63,065 bases of DNA from Gammaproteobacteria bacterium (GCA_016744375.1 JADGEM010000021.1:1-63065); one strand, 5' to 3'; shown: positions 19,501 through 27,653, numbered from the stretch's first letter. Notes: generated by a model from the letters alone, not told the origin. Made by a program: numbers and translations.

Positions 19501-19951
19501 GCTTAGCTTTATCCCACCACTGCCAGCGCCCAGCAGTATAATCCGTGATATCAGCAATATCCAACGTCTGTACTCTTCCGGATGTTCGGTAAGCATAAGG
19601 AGCAAACAACTCATTGTCATATTCAGGATCACGCTCAAAAGCAATAGCACTACCGTATACAATCCGATTATGTCTTAAGTTTGATTTAACCTGAGCATAG
19701 ATTTGATGATCAGGAATTTTAGGGTTTTGCTCAATAATAGCGGCTGTGGAACGAGCAATTTGGGCTGATTCATTCAAAAAACCAGAAAAAATTCCGGCAT
19801 AATGCTGTGTCAGGCGTTTCATTTCCTCTTCAACATCAGCGCGTGAATGCTGTTGAATTTTGTAAATACCAAATCCAAAAAGCAAAAGGTAGATCAGGGC
19901 AATAGGGATAACCGTCAATAAAATGGTTTTAAATCGTATAGAAAAACGCAA
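16523..19951 (-). CDS. Hybrid sensor histidine kinase, Cache-HAMP-PAS-PAS-HisKA-HATPase-REC
   Basis: 1142 residues. A membrane helix at 9-31 is followed by a periplasmic double-Cache sensor (about 38-300), which includes WTDPYFDKGVGDIVMATYAV. A second helix (306-326), HAMP (to about 378) and two PAS domains (390-500 and 508-625) follow. HisKA has His654 in NMSHELRTPLNG, and the ATPase domain shows DTGIGIP and GTGLGLAI. A receiver carries Asp957 in LILMDIRMPEMDG. The last 100 residues are helical and could be an HPt-like segment, but no clear HPt histidine motif was found. Cache sensors usually bind small organic ligands; the ligand is unknown. Confidence 0.92.
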   Translation of the reverse strand: MRFSIRFKTILLTVIPIALIYLLLFGFGIYKIQQHSRADVEEEMKRLTQHYAGIFSGFLNESAQIARSTAAIIEQNPKIPDHQIYAQVKSNLRHNRIVYGSAIAFERDPEYDNELFAPYAYRTSGRVQTLDIADITDYTAGRWQWWDKAKQAKHPIWTDPYFDKGVGDIVMATYAVPFFYKKEFKGVATIDVQMEILEEAVNQGIDADLDLLIITNKGEYIYHPDPEQILSNSIYQDADKYQQSDIRILADKMTAGERGVFQLDGWETNQRLWVAFYPIINTDWSIALRVPEKVVLAQVRKQGIKIAGVLLFSLFLIIITVWLVIGKITQPLARLTAGVKSVAKGNLDAVVEVTSKDEIGLLAQNFTDMAAKLSKREQDIREARSQGFSRIVQGLKGRYFYFTHDQQGHISYVSPSVKEILGYTPDEFQNFFKQYFVDSPLNEEASKLIQLSFNGEQQEAFELELIARNSELLRFEVIEVPVTGENGEIIALEGMAHDITERKREEEKFRVLFESSSQANLLCSDKGLLDCNNAFLELFGFSSKDEVLGSHLYSLAKPMQPDGQASFDKLNQYMMQATEAGYQQHELVFERVGGESFPAEIILTAAMMNEQPVFIGLIQDLTERKLTEQEIINAKEAAEEANKAKSEFLSNMSHELRTPLNGVLGYAQILQNDKQVTSEQLESLGAIKSCGHHLLTLINDVLDLSKIESGNMEFNITVVDLPKLIKGVYDMVLHRVTAKGIKLDLMIQDGLPRGIKTDATKLRQVLVNLLGNAVKFTHSGTISLHVMGDCERKEDAAKDERSICFIVADTGIGIPEEKQQSIFDAFKQAKEGMNAGGTGLGLAISQRLVQEMGGTKIKLESSYGEGSAFSFSLPLFEVSDEELEKLTPQSENYDHSVIPMLPENIQLTALIVDDRETNRDILKRLLQASGFKTMEAVNGKEAVEMAVQYKIPLILMDIRMPEMDGVNAAIRIRKQMDNVVIIAVTASAFPQLKEEDSKETQLREIVSETGMDDYIAKPFKIMDVFNKIEQHMGIQFEYKELDNSIKGSQTKSSLKNKKTIPVEEVIDLLEQIKTASEMGDIGSIKSIYKTINETDSLQNNVNDKLNNMIKQFDFDGIRTIIKTVLTELSVKPSIKNNGQKND

Positions 19952-20125
19952 TCAAATATCCTTATAAGCCAGTGCTTATTTTGCCCCGAGAGTCTGATTC
20001 CAGCTCCCAGGCTAAAATTATCGGTTGTCTAGAAGTATACAAAAGCACTTAGAATGTCGCAAATTTGTGCTAATATAGCGTGGTATTAATCTTGGATAAT
20101 CTCACTTAGGAGCAATGAGAAAGCA

Positions 20126-20368
20126 ATGAAAACGATTACAGATTACCCGATTGACGAGTTAAAGCTGATATATAATCTATTGCATGCAAATGTCCAATTG
20201 CATTTTGAATTAATGGATTCCGAGCTTATGTCTGATCTTCAAAAACACCTTCAAACCACCGCAGCATCTGAAGACATTGATGTCACCCATCATGCACAGT
20301 GGAAAGCCTGGCTGGATAACACCAGTCCCTTCCCTCTTGATGAAGCTCCCGGGGATATTGGTGCTTAA
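20126..20368 (+). CDS. Small acidic protein, unknown function
   Basis: 80 residues, cytosolic and acidic, beginning MKTITDYPIDELKLIYNLL. An AGGAG lies at 20108-20112, but an intervening ATG at 20115 opens only a four-codon frame before the real ATG at 20126. The N-terminal 45 residues look helical and the end is rich in Asp and Pro. The gene stands alone between the hybrid-kinase promoter and the adk terminator. Possible promoter hexamers (TTAGAA, TAATAT) lie at about 20050-20078. I do not recognise the family. Confidence 0.55.
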   Translation: MKTITDYPIDELKLIYNLLHANVQLHFELMDSELMSDLQKHLQTTAASEDIDVTHHAQWKAWLDNTSPFPLDEAPGDIGA

Positions 20369-20478
20369 CCACTAATAAAAATTTACACTGATATGTGATA
20401 TTTTAAATGTAAACTTTACTGCCTAAGCGGCGACTGGGTAGTAAAGCCTACATTAAAAAAAAGATAAGCCTAAAACAA

Positions 20479-20502
20479 AAAAGGGGCTTTTAAGCCCCTT
20501 TT
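20479..20502. terminator. Bidirectional rho-independent terminator between the small gene and adk
   Basis: AAAAGGGGCTT at 20479-20489 and AAGCCCCTTTT at 20492-20502 form a perfect 11-base stem with a two-base loop. Both strands carry flanking A/T runs. It lies seven bases past the adk stop and 110 bases past the stop of the convergent small gene, so it can end both transcripts. Confidence 0.85.
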
Positions 20503-20508
20503 ATCTCT

Positions 20509-22128
20509 CTACTTCTTTTTCTTCGCCTTTTTCCTGATAGCAACCTTCTTCTTGGTAGCTACTTTCTTTTTAGTTGCAACCTTCTTCTTAACGGCTGCTT
20601 TCTTGTTAGTTGCAACTTTCTTCCTGGCAGCTACTTTCTTTTTAGTTGCGACCTTTTTCTTAACGGCTGCTTTCTTTTTAGTTGCAACCTTCTTCCTGGC
20701 AGCTACTTTCTTTTTAGTTGCAACCTTCTTCTTAACGGCTACTTTCTTTTTAGTTGCGACCTTCTTCTTAACGGCTGCTTTCTTTTTAGTTACGACCTTT
20801 TTCTTAACGGCTGCTTTCTTTTTAGTTGAAACCTTCTTCTTAACGGCTGCTTTCTTTTTAGTTGCGACCTTCTTCTTAACGGCTGCTTTCTTTTTAGTTG
20901 CAATCTTCTTCTTAACTGCTGCTTTCTTTTTAGTTGCAATCTTCTTCCTGGCGGCTACTTTCTTTTTAGTTGCAACCTTCTTCTTAACGGCTACTTTCTT
21001 TTTAGTTGCAGCCTTCTTCTTAACTGCTACTTTCTTTTTAGTTGCAATCTTCTTCTTAACCGCTGCTTTCTTTTTAGTTGCGACCTTCTTCTTAACTGCT
21101 GCTTTCTTTTTAGTTGCGACCTTCTTCTTAACGGCTGCTTTCTTTTTAGTTGCAACCTTCTTCTTAACGGCTACTTTCTTTTTAGTTGCGGCCTTCTTCT
21201 TAACTGCTACTTTCTTTTTAGTTGCGACTTTCTTCTTGGCGGCTACTTTCTTTTTAGTTGCAACCTTCTTCTTAACGGCTGCTTTCTTGTTAGTTGCTAC
21301 CTTCTTCTTAACGGCTACTTTCTTGTTAGTTGCAACTTTCTTCCTGGCAGCTACTTTCTTTTTGGTTGCGACCTTTTTCCTAACTGCTGCCTTCTTGTTC
21401 TTAGGTGTCTTAGCTTTATCTTCTTTCATTTCTACAGCCTCTTTGTCTGTTGACTCCGGCTCAGCATCAATAGGTGTTTTAGCCAATGGGTCCAGAATTT
21501 TAGTAAGGCGAGCAAAGATATCATCAACATCCCCAGCACCTTCAATCGCAATATTTTTGCTTTGCTGCTTATAATAAGAAATGAGCGGTTCAGTTTGAGA
21601 GCTGTATATTTTTAGACGGTGACCAATGGTTTCTTTGTTATCATCAGCTCTCTGTATTAACTTACCTCCACATTTATCACAAACTTCTGTCAATATAGGA
21701 GCTGAGGTATAGATATTGTACATTTGTCCACAATCAGCACAAGTTCTTCGGCCGGTTAAGCGATGCATCAAATCAGTGAGGTCTACATCAATCAGGATTG
21801 TTTTTTCCAGAGGCTTATAAATCGTATTCAGCATATTATCCAGAGCTTCTGCCTGAGGAATATTTCTTGGAAAACCATCAAGAATAAAACCATAAAAAGC
21901 ATCTGGTTCTTTTAAACGTTCTTCTATAATTCCAAGAACAATATTATCTGTGACTAATTCACCGGCTTCCATTGCTTCTTTTGCTTTGATTCCCAGTGGG
22001 GTTTCATCTTGAACTGCGGCACGTAATAGGTCGCCTGTCGATATTTGTGGAACTCCATATTTTTCTACTAATTTTTTTGCCTGTGTACCTTTACCTGAAC
22101 CTGGAGCGCCTAATAAAACAATTCTCAT
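20509..22128 (-). CDS. adk: Adenylate kinase with ~300-residue lysine-rich repetitive C-terminal tail
   Basis: Residues 1-217 form a complete adenylate kinase, which interconverts ATP + AMP and 2 ADP. The P-loop GAPGSGKGT, the AMP-binding ISTGDLLR and the LDGFPRN motif are present. The LID carries four zinc-type cysteines (130, 133, 150, 153). An acidic linker (about 218-240) leads to residues 241-539, made almost only of Lys, Ala, Val and Thr in 12-residue units such as KKKVATKKKAAV. Normal Adk is about 215 residues, so the tail more than doubles it. The frame is open throughout with no internal stop. The tail resembles histone-H1-like bacterial proteins; its role here is unknown. Confidence 0.93.
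   Translation of the reverse strand: MRIVLLGAPGSGKGTQAKKLVEKYGVPQISTGDLLRAAVQDETPLGIKAKEAMEAGELVTDNIVLGIIEERLKEPDAFYGFILDGFPRNIPQAEALDNMLNTIYKPLEKTILIDVDLTDLMHRLTGRRTCADCGQMYNIYTSAPILTEVCDKCGGKLIQRADDNKETIGHRLKIYSSQTEPLISYYKQQSKNIAIEGAGDVDDIFARLTKILDPLAKTPIDAEPESTDKEAVEMKEDKAKTPKNKKAAVRKKVATKKKVAARKKVATNKKVAVKKKVATNKKAAVKKKVATKKKVAAKKKVATKKKVAVKKKAATKKKVAVKKKVATKKKAAVKKKVATKKKAAVKKKVATKKKAAVKKKIATKKKVAVKKKAATKKKVAVKKKVATKKKVAARKKIATKKKAAVKKKIATKKKAAVKKKVATKKKAAVKKKVSTKKKAAVKKKVVTKKKAAVKKKVATKKKVAVKKKVATKKKVAARKKVATKKKAAVKKKVATKKKVAARKKVATNKKAAVKKKVATKKKVATKKKVAIRKKAKKKK
20512..21408 (-). repeat. 36-base tandem repeat array encoding the Adk lysine-rich tail
   Basis: About 24 imperfect copies of a 36-base unit encode a 12-residue unit (KKK-[VA]-A-[VAT] alternating with KKKVAT). 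Copies differ by single codons such as Asn for Lys, Arg for Lys, Ile for Val and Ser for Ala. The reverse strand of the array is open too and would encode a hydrophobic Phe-Leu-Ala-Thr repeat, which is a by-product of the composition. Such arrays change length by slippage or recombination. Confidence 0.9.
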
Positions 22129-22469
22129 TTTTTTCTCGCTGAATAGAGTGATTTAGATACATCTTTAAACCAATGCATTATCTTGGTTTAAAGGAAAGTA
22201 TACTTAAGAACAATTATAAGATTAAAATATTTATAACCACTTATTAGGATATTCTAACTCAGAGTTTGATAAAGTAAAGTTTTGACCCGATTATTTTATA
22301 AAGAAGTCAATTTTCACAGGTATTTATGCTTTAAAACACCCTCCATACATTTTAAACTTTATATAGATACACTTTTGGATTTAGGTAATAGTTTCTTCAA
22401 ACTTATAGATCAGCTAAAATACATTTTTAACAATATAGATATCAATTGTATTGGCTGAAGGCTCTTATT
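22129..22469. other. Divergent intergenic region between adk and the MoeB/ThiF-like gene
   Basis: 341 bases without a gene and very AT-rich. It contains the 11-base inverted repeat at 22163-22193 in the adk leader. On the minus strand there are several promoter-like hexamers (TATACT near 22200, TATAAT near 22214, TTGACT near 22311), none clearly paired. Nothing else recognisable. Confidence 0.5.
22163..22193. promoter_or_regulatory. Perfect 11-base inverted repeat in the adk leader
   Basis: CTTTAAACCAA (22163-22173) and TTGGTTTAAAG (22183-22193) are exact reverse complements separated by nine bases. They end 35 bases upstream of the adk ATG. It could be a repressor operator or a leader RNA hairpin. 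No T-run follows on the minus strand, so it is not a terminator. Confidence 0.6.
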
Positions 22470-23237
22470 ATGAATGATGATCAATTACTTCGTTACTCCC
22501 GACAAATCATGTTGCCCTATGTTGGTATCGAAGGTCAGGAAAAATTACTCAATGCGCAGGTTCTTATCATAGGTATGGGAGGATTAGGCTCACCAATTGC
22601 TATGTATCTTGCTTCAGCAGGTATTGGTCATTTAGTTATTTGTGATTTTGATGAAGTTGATTTATCTAATTTACAAAGACAAATTATTCATAGCTCGCAA
22701 GAACGTATTGGTCAAAATAAAGCAATGTCAGCAAGAGAGACCTTATTGCAGCTTAATCCTGAGATTCAAGTAACTGCTCTGACTCAGAAGCTGGATGAGA
22801 ACAGTTTATCTGATCACGTTCAATGTGCCGATGTTGTAATTGATGGTACGGACAATTTTGACTCACGTTTTTTGCTTAATAAGATTTGTTTTGATGCAAA
22901 AACACCTTTGGTTTCTGGTGCAGCCATTCGCATGGAAGGACAGGTCATTGTTTTTGCTAATCAGGGTGAAGGACCCTGTTATCGTTGTTTGTATAAAGAT
23001 GATGCTGATGACACTGCTACAACCTGCTCTGAAAATGGCGTGCTTTCGCCCGTTGTCGGGATCATTGGCAGCATTCAGGCAGTTGAAGCAATGAAGGTCA
23101 TTCTGTCTCTGGGTAAACCATTATTCTCACGCTTATTATTATTAGATGCCTACACAATGGATTGGCGTATTTTAAAACTCCCTGTCGATCCACAATGCCC
23201 GGTTTGCTCCCCCCTTGTATCTAAACAATCCTCTTAA
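22470..23237 (+). CDS. moeB: MoeB/ThiF/HesA-family adenylyltransferase
   Basis: 255 residues from the ATG at 22470, which has GAAGG eight bases upstream; an in-frame TTG at 22446 is less likely. The enzyme adenylates the C-terminal glycine of a ubiquitin-like sulfur carrier (MoaD or ThiS). Visible are the start LLRYSRQIMLPYVGIEGQ, the nucleotide-binding GMGGLGSP, the DxxDxSNLQRQ stretch, the catalytic-site DGTDNFDSRFL, and two zinc CxxC pairs (CYRC and CPVC). No rhodanese domain follows, so it is the short form. Whether it serves molybdopterin or thiamine synthesis cannot be decided, because neither pathway is in the window. Confidence 0.88.
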   Translation: MNDDQLLRYSRQIMLPYVGIEGQEKLLNAQVLIIGMGGLGSPIAMYLASAGIGHLVICDFDEVDLSNLQRQIIHSSQERIGQNKAMSARETLLQLNPEIQVTALTQKLDENSLSDHVQCADVVIDGTDNFDSRFLLNKICFDAKTPLVSGAAIRMEGQVIVFANQGEGPCYRCLYKDDADDTATTCSENGVLSPVVGIIGSIQAVEAMKVILSLGKPLFSRLLLLDAYTMDWRILKLPVDPQCPVCSPLVSKQSS

Positions 23238-23257
23238 GGGAGGCATTATCATTTAAA

Positions 23258-24223
23258 ATGAAAATTATTTTAGCCCCCATGGATGGTCTGACCGATGTTT
23301 ATGCGCGTGAATTATTAACGGGAATTGGTGGTTATGATTTATGTGTCACTGAATTTCTTCGTGTCACGGACACCTTATTTCCAACTCGTGTTTTTCATCG
23401 CCGTTTTCCTGAATTAAAAAACAACCTTAATCAACCTGGTTTCACAAAATCAGGCACCCCTGTTTTTTTACAGCTCTTAGGCAGTGATCATTCTGCCATG
23501 GCAGACAATGCAGCTAAGGCAATTGAGCTGGGCGCTATAGGTATTGATCTTAATTTTGGCTGTCCTTCAAAAACAGTCAATAAAAGTGATGGGGGCGCTA
23601 GCTTACTGAAATATCCTGAACGAATTAATCAAATCGTTTCTGCTGTACGCTGTTCCGTTCCAACCAATATCCCTGTGACTGCTAAAATGCGCCTTGGATT
23701 TGATGATCAATCATTGGCCCATGAAAATGCAATTGCTATCCAGAATGGCGGAGCTGACTGGGTCACCATCCATGCCCGAACAAAAAAAGATGGCTATCGT
23801 CCACCAGCCTATTGGGATGCACTCGCCCCAATCTCAGACTTTCTTGAAATACCCGTTATTGCCAATGGTGAAATCTGGAATGTAGATGACTATTTTAAGT
23901 GCAAAGATCATAGTGCCTGTGACAGTGTCATGCTGGGTCGTGGTGCTATGGTGACTCCAGATTTAGCATTACAGATAAAAAAAACACTGAACAACGAAAC
24001 AATAGCCGCTTTAAGCTGGCAAGAAGTTGTTCAGATATTAGAAAATCTATACTGGTTAATGAGCAACAACCCCAAGCTCAAAGAACGATATATCGCCCCT
24101 CGACTTAAATTATGGGTTAAATGGCTAATGCCGACATACACTCAGGCTGAAGAAATTTTTACGCAACTTAAATTAATTAACAATGCACATCAGGCCATAG
24201 AGTTAATAAAGAGAAGTCAGTAA
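23258..24223 (+). CDS. dusC: tRNA-dihydrouridine(16) synthase
   Basis: 321 residues. A flavin enzyme that reduces a uridine of tRNA. The N-terminus (ILAPMDGLTDVYARELL) and the stretch YDLCVTEFLRVTD are typical of DusC rather than DusA or DusB. The catalytic Cys lies in NFGCPSKTVNKSDGGASLL, and the FMN region shows AKMRLGFDD and a late LGRGAM. A GGGAGG ribosome site stands before the ATG. It is 20 bases after the MoeB/ThiF gene, so the two are probably cotranscribed. Confidence 0.92.
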   Translation: MKIILAPMDGLTDVYARELLTGIGGYDLCVTEFLRVTDTLFPTRVFHRRFPELKNNLNQPGFTKSGTPVFLQLLGSDHSAMADNAAKAIELGAIGIDLNFGCPSKTVNKSDGGASLLKYPERINQIVSAVRCSVPTNIPVTAKMRLGFDDQSLAHENAIAIQNGGADWVTIHARTKKDGYRPPAYWDALAPISDFLEIPVIANGEIWNVDDYFKCKDHSACDSVMLGRGAMVTPDLALQIKKTLNNETIAALSWQEVVQILENLYWLMSNNPKLKERYIAPRLKLWVKWLMPTYTQAEEIFTQLKLINNAHQAIELIKRSQ

Positions 24224-24238
24224 TCCTCAAATTACATA

Positions 24239-26224
24239 TTACAAATTTCTTTTAAAATAAGGCAATGTAATTGAAACAGATGTGCCGTATTCAAATGATG
24301 AACTTATTTCCAAAGTACCACTATGGGCTTCTATCATACGTTTAACAATACCCATTCCCAAACCCGTACCTCGATTTTTTGTAGTAAAAAAGGGCTCACC
24401 AATTCGTTCCAGGATATCTGCAGGGATGACACTACCTTGATTGGTTATCACTATGGTCACGGTATGTGCTTCATAATTATTTTTTAATAAGCATTGAACT
24501 TTACTGTCTCTATCAGCCGCTTCTATGGCATTACGATAAATATTTAATAGTATCTGGTTTAAGCGGTCAGCATCAGCCTTCACTAATAATTGATCATCAC
24601 TCTTATCAAAGACAATATCAAACGCTTCATTAGGCAGTAATAACTGTATATTATTCTTTTTACCGATTGCTTTATTGCTGCGAATAAAGTCAGCCGTTAA
24701 ATCAAGCAGGTTAATTGTTTGTAAATCTAACTTTACGGGCTTGGCATAGAGTAATATGTCTTCAAGTAAGCGTCCCATTCTTGCAGATTCACGTTGAGAT
24801 ATTTCTGCCCATTCACTCCCATCTTCATCCAATTCTAAACGCCCGAAGTATTTTAACGCCAAGCCAATTGTCGTCAGAGGATTACGGACTTCATGAACAA
24901 TACCTGAAGTAAATTCTCCAATGGCGGCTAAACGTTTCTGCTCCGCCATTTTTACGGTTTTGCCAAAACTATGGGTCACAAGGTGTGCAATGTTACTCAG
25001 CAATTCTATATGTTCTTCGTTATAAGCATTTGCTTGTCTTGAAGCGAAAATAAGCATACCAGGTACTTTAGTTTCCTGTGTCAGATGCAAAAATATTGCA
25101 CTTTGCATGCCTTCATTTGCTAATAATTTCAAAAAAACATAATGTCTATTACTTTTTGCCCGTTCTTTTAAATTTGATATCAGTAATGGTTTATCGCTCT
25201 TGATTGCCTTTTCTAACAAGGTTGATTCAACAGAAAAAATAGTTCTCGGTAAAATATGGGGTTTACCGTCCATATAAGCTTTTTGCAGCTCCAGCATAGT
25301 GGCATTACCGTTATGCAATAACACACTAGTCCAGTCAATTGGCAAAATTGAAGCAAATTGTTCAGCAATAAAACCCAAGGTAGAATCCAGATCATCCCCT
25401 TGCTGAACTCGATGTATCAACTGAAAAATAGAGTTCAACCTCACAGACAAGTGGTTAAAACTCCTTGCAATTGAGGCAATTTCATTATCACTATTAATAA
25501 CAACCTGATGGCCAAAATCACCTTTTGCAACCCGGTTAAAACCATCAACAGCGCGATTTAATGGTGTAAGAACTTTAATATAAAAACCAATCAAAGTAAG
25601 TGAAGCTATGATGAAGGCAACAACTAAAACTAATTTATTAACAAAATTAATCCAGTTTATTCGATTTTTTAGATCCTGCTGTAGTTGTTGGACAACAACG
25701 TCTTCTATTGTTTTTATTTTTGCCTGATGTTCACTAATATAATGTGCCGCAGCCGCTAATTTAGGTGAATCATTTCGATCACCCAGAGTCTCATTTAGTT
25801 CTTTATAGTAATGATTCCATGTTTCTTCGAGTTGATTAAGCGTTTCTTTGGTTTTCATATCCAGATTAAGATCCACACCCGAATCCATATCCACAAGTTC
25901 TGCCGTCAGATGTTCATCAGCAAAACAGGTAATAATGTCATTTTTATTATTCAATTGCCCTTTCAAATCATCATAATACAAATTAATATCACGCTTATAA
26001 GCACTACTGCTTTGAGGTGCATTTTTAAGGTAATTAAAACTCTGCATATCCATGTAATTGGTAATAAGTTGTAAACGGTTAATCAGGTGCAATGCAGCCA
26101 TTTCTTTCTCCCGCTCTTCAATATTATAAAGAGTATAGCTAATAGCAAATGAGAAAAGAGACAATAGAATGCCCATGACGGCAGTAATTTGAAATTTAAG
26201 AGAGTGGATCAGTTTGTTTGACAT
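24239..26224 (-). CDS. Membrane sensor histidine kinase, HAMP-GAF-HisKA-HATPase
   Basis: 661 residues. A helix at 13-30 precedes a mostly helical periplasmic domain to about 190. A second helix (196-216) leads to HAMP (217-270) and a GAF-like domain (about 275-415). HisKA has His444 in GIVHEVRNPLTTIG. The ATPase domain includes the N-box NIYRNAIEAADRD and the GTGLGMGIV G2 box. It has no receiver, and the next genes (26547 onward) are divergent, so its partner is not obvious. The FixJ-like regulator at 27669 is a candidate if the divergent genes form one system. Confidence 0.9.
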   Translation of the reverse strand: MSNKLIHSLKFQITAVMGILLSLFSFAISYTLYNIEEREKEMAALHLINRLQLITNYMDMQSFNYLKNAPQSSSAYKRDINLYYDDLKGQLNNKNDIITCFADEHLTAELVDMDSGVDLNLDMKTKETLNQLEETWNHYYKELNETLGDRNDSPKLAAAAHYISEHQAKIKTIEDVVVQQLQQDLKNRINWINFVNKLVLVVAFIIASLTLIGFYIKVLTPLNRAVDGFNRVAKGDFGHQVVINSDNEIASIARSFNHLSVRLNSIFQLIHRVQQGDDLDSTLGFIAEQFASILPIDWTSVLLHNGNATMLELQKAYMDGKPHILPRTIFSVESTLLEKAIKSDKPLLISNLKERAKSNRHYVFLKLLANEGMQSAIFLHLTQETKVPGMLIFASRQANAYNEEHIELLSNIAHLVTHSFGKTVKMAEQKRLAAIGEFTSGIVHEVRNPLTTIGLALKYFGRLELDEDGSEWAEISQRESARMGRLLEDILLYAKPVKLDLQTINLLDLTADFIRSNKAIGKKNNIQLLLPNEAFDIVFDKSDDQLLVKADADRLNQILLNIYRNAIEAADRDSKVQCLLKNNYEAHTVTIVITNQGSVIPADILERIGEPFFTTKNRGTGLGMGIVKRMIEAHSGTLEISSSFEYGTSVSITLPYFKRNL

Positions 26225-26546
26225 AGTGTTTACTATTGTTATTTTTTAATGAGTCGATTAATGCTTGTAAAAATGCCGTAAGAAACCAATCAGAGACAAG
26301 TCATATTGATACCTTTTATTACCTTTTAAGACCTTTAATTATTATATAGAACGTGTATTGGACAAAAAAATTACATAAAAGTGCTAAAATGACTTAAAAA
26401 ATATCTGAGGCTAACCTTCGGTTTCTACATATTGTAAACAATCTTGTGCTAAACGATAATAGTTTTAATATAAAAATATATGGACTTAATTCAGGCCCTA
26501 ACACCTGATTTAACTGTACAGCTACTTATAACCAAATAAATAGTCC
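26225..26546. other. Divergent intergenic region between two histidine-kinase genes
   Basis: 322 bases, AT-rich, no gene. An extended -10-like TGCTAAAAT on the plus strand lies at 26382-26390, with TTGGAC at 26358-26363 but too far apart (21 bases) to pair well. No strong palindrome was seen. Confidence 0.4.
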
Positions 26547-27653
26547 ATGAAAAAAGACACTACTATGTATGATGCAACATTAGAAATAGCTCAACTAACC
26601 GTACTGGACAGTTTGCCTGTGGCCATTCTAATTGTTGATGAAACTGGCAATGTGCGCTACTACAATCAGGCTGCAGATAAATTATTAGAACCTGGTATTT
26701 TCAAATCTGCCAATCTGACATCATTTACAAATACATTTAATAAAGATGATTTTCATAGAGCTGTAAGCCAACTTGGTCATAAGTCTCCAGCACTGACGCT
26801 TAATTTAACATATGGAAAAAAATTTCAGCTAAAGATTGTTGCCAACCCCGAACAAAAGGGCTTCTATCTATGCACACTAAGTCCCAATAATAATGCTGGC
26901 ATAAATAGTAACTTATTAAAAAAGAACTTCAAAGAATTGAAGCAGTTTGCGCGTCTGAATGCAATGAGGGAAATTTCCAGTTTTTTTGCTGATAAGTTAA
27001 ACCAGCCTCTTACTGCTATTTTGAGTTATACCCAGGCTATGCAACGCCTCTATCTAAGTGACGCCTCTTCTGATGAAATTGAAAAAGCCATGAAGCGAGT
27101 TGTGATTAATGCTGAAAACACGGGAAAAATCATTAAAAATATTCGTGCCCAACTTCAAGTCAACACTTTGAATTATCAAAAAATTGGTATGAATCACCTG
27201 ATTCAGGAAAGTATCCACTTAACTGAGTTGGATAACCACTCCTCACCCATTAAATTGAATACGCATTACGAACCCGAATTTGTGACTTTGTGCATTGACA
27301 GAACCCAAATGAGACAGGTTATTTTTAGTTTATTAAATAATGCCATTGATGCCGTGAAGGAAAACTCTGTCGATGCACCTGAAATCAATTTAACAACTTA
27401 TTTAAATGCCGATTCAGAATATGAAATAGTTATTTCTGATAATGGTCCCGGCTTCCCTGCAGAGATTCAAAAGCATTTATTTGAACCCTTTAACACCAGC
27501 AAAAAAAATGGCATTGGCATTGGCTTATCAATGTGCCATCATATTATAGACTTGCATAAGGGCAGCATCAGCATTAACACTGAAAGTGCTACAGAGATTA
27601 CTATTCGTCTGCCTCTTACTCATAACTCGAATGAAGATAATCATTGTCAATAA
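26547..27653 (+). CDS. PAS-domain histidine-kinase-like protein lacking the phospho-acceptor His
   Basis: 368 residues, soluble. A PAS domain covers about 15-110. A dimerisation helix with an H-box-like segment (FFADKLNQPLTAIL) covers 145-160. An ATPase domain follows, with N-box LLNNAIDAVKE, G1 SDNGPGFP and G2 GIGIGLSMC. In relatives of the FixL/DctB type the H-box reads AHELNQPL; here Asp149 (codon GAT at 26991-26993) stands where His is expected, while LNQPL is kept. The ATP-binding part looks intact. It is followed by a FixJ-like regulator after 15 bases. The start may be the ATG at 26547 or at 26565. Confidence 0.88.
   Translation: MKKDTTMYDATLEIAQLTVLDSLPVAILIVDETGNVRYYNQAADKLLEPGIFKSANLTSFTNTFNKDDFHRAVSQLGHKSPALTLNLTYGKKFQLKIVANPEQKGFYLCTLSPNNNAGINSNLLKKNFKELKQFARLNAMREISSFFADKLNQPLTAILSYTQAMQRLYLSDASSDEIEKAMKRVVINAENTGKIIKNIRAQLQVNTLNYQKIGMNHLIQESIHLTELDNHSSPIKLNTHYEPEFVTLCIDRTQMRQVIFSLLNNAIDAVKENSVDAPEINLTTYLNADSEYEIVISDNGPGFPAEIQKHLFEPFNTSKKNGIGIGLSMCHHIIDLHKGSISINTESATEITIRLPLTHNSNEDNHCQ

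Noticed and set aside
20552-21574. Long plus-strand open frame of 340 residues (Phe/Leu/Ala/Thr repeats) opposite the adk tail
   Set aside because: It is the complement of the Lys-rich repeat; lysine codons read backwards as Phe/Leu. No ribosome site, and it would overlap the well-supported adk gene entirely.
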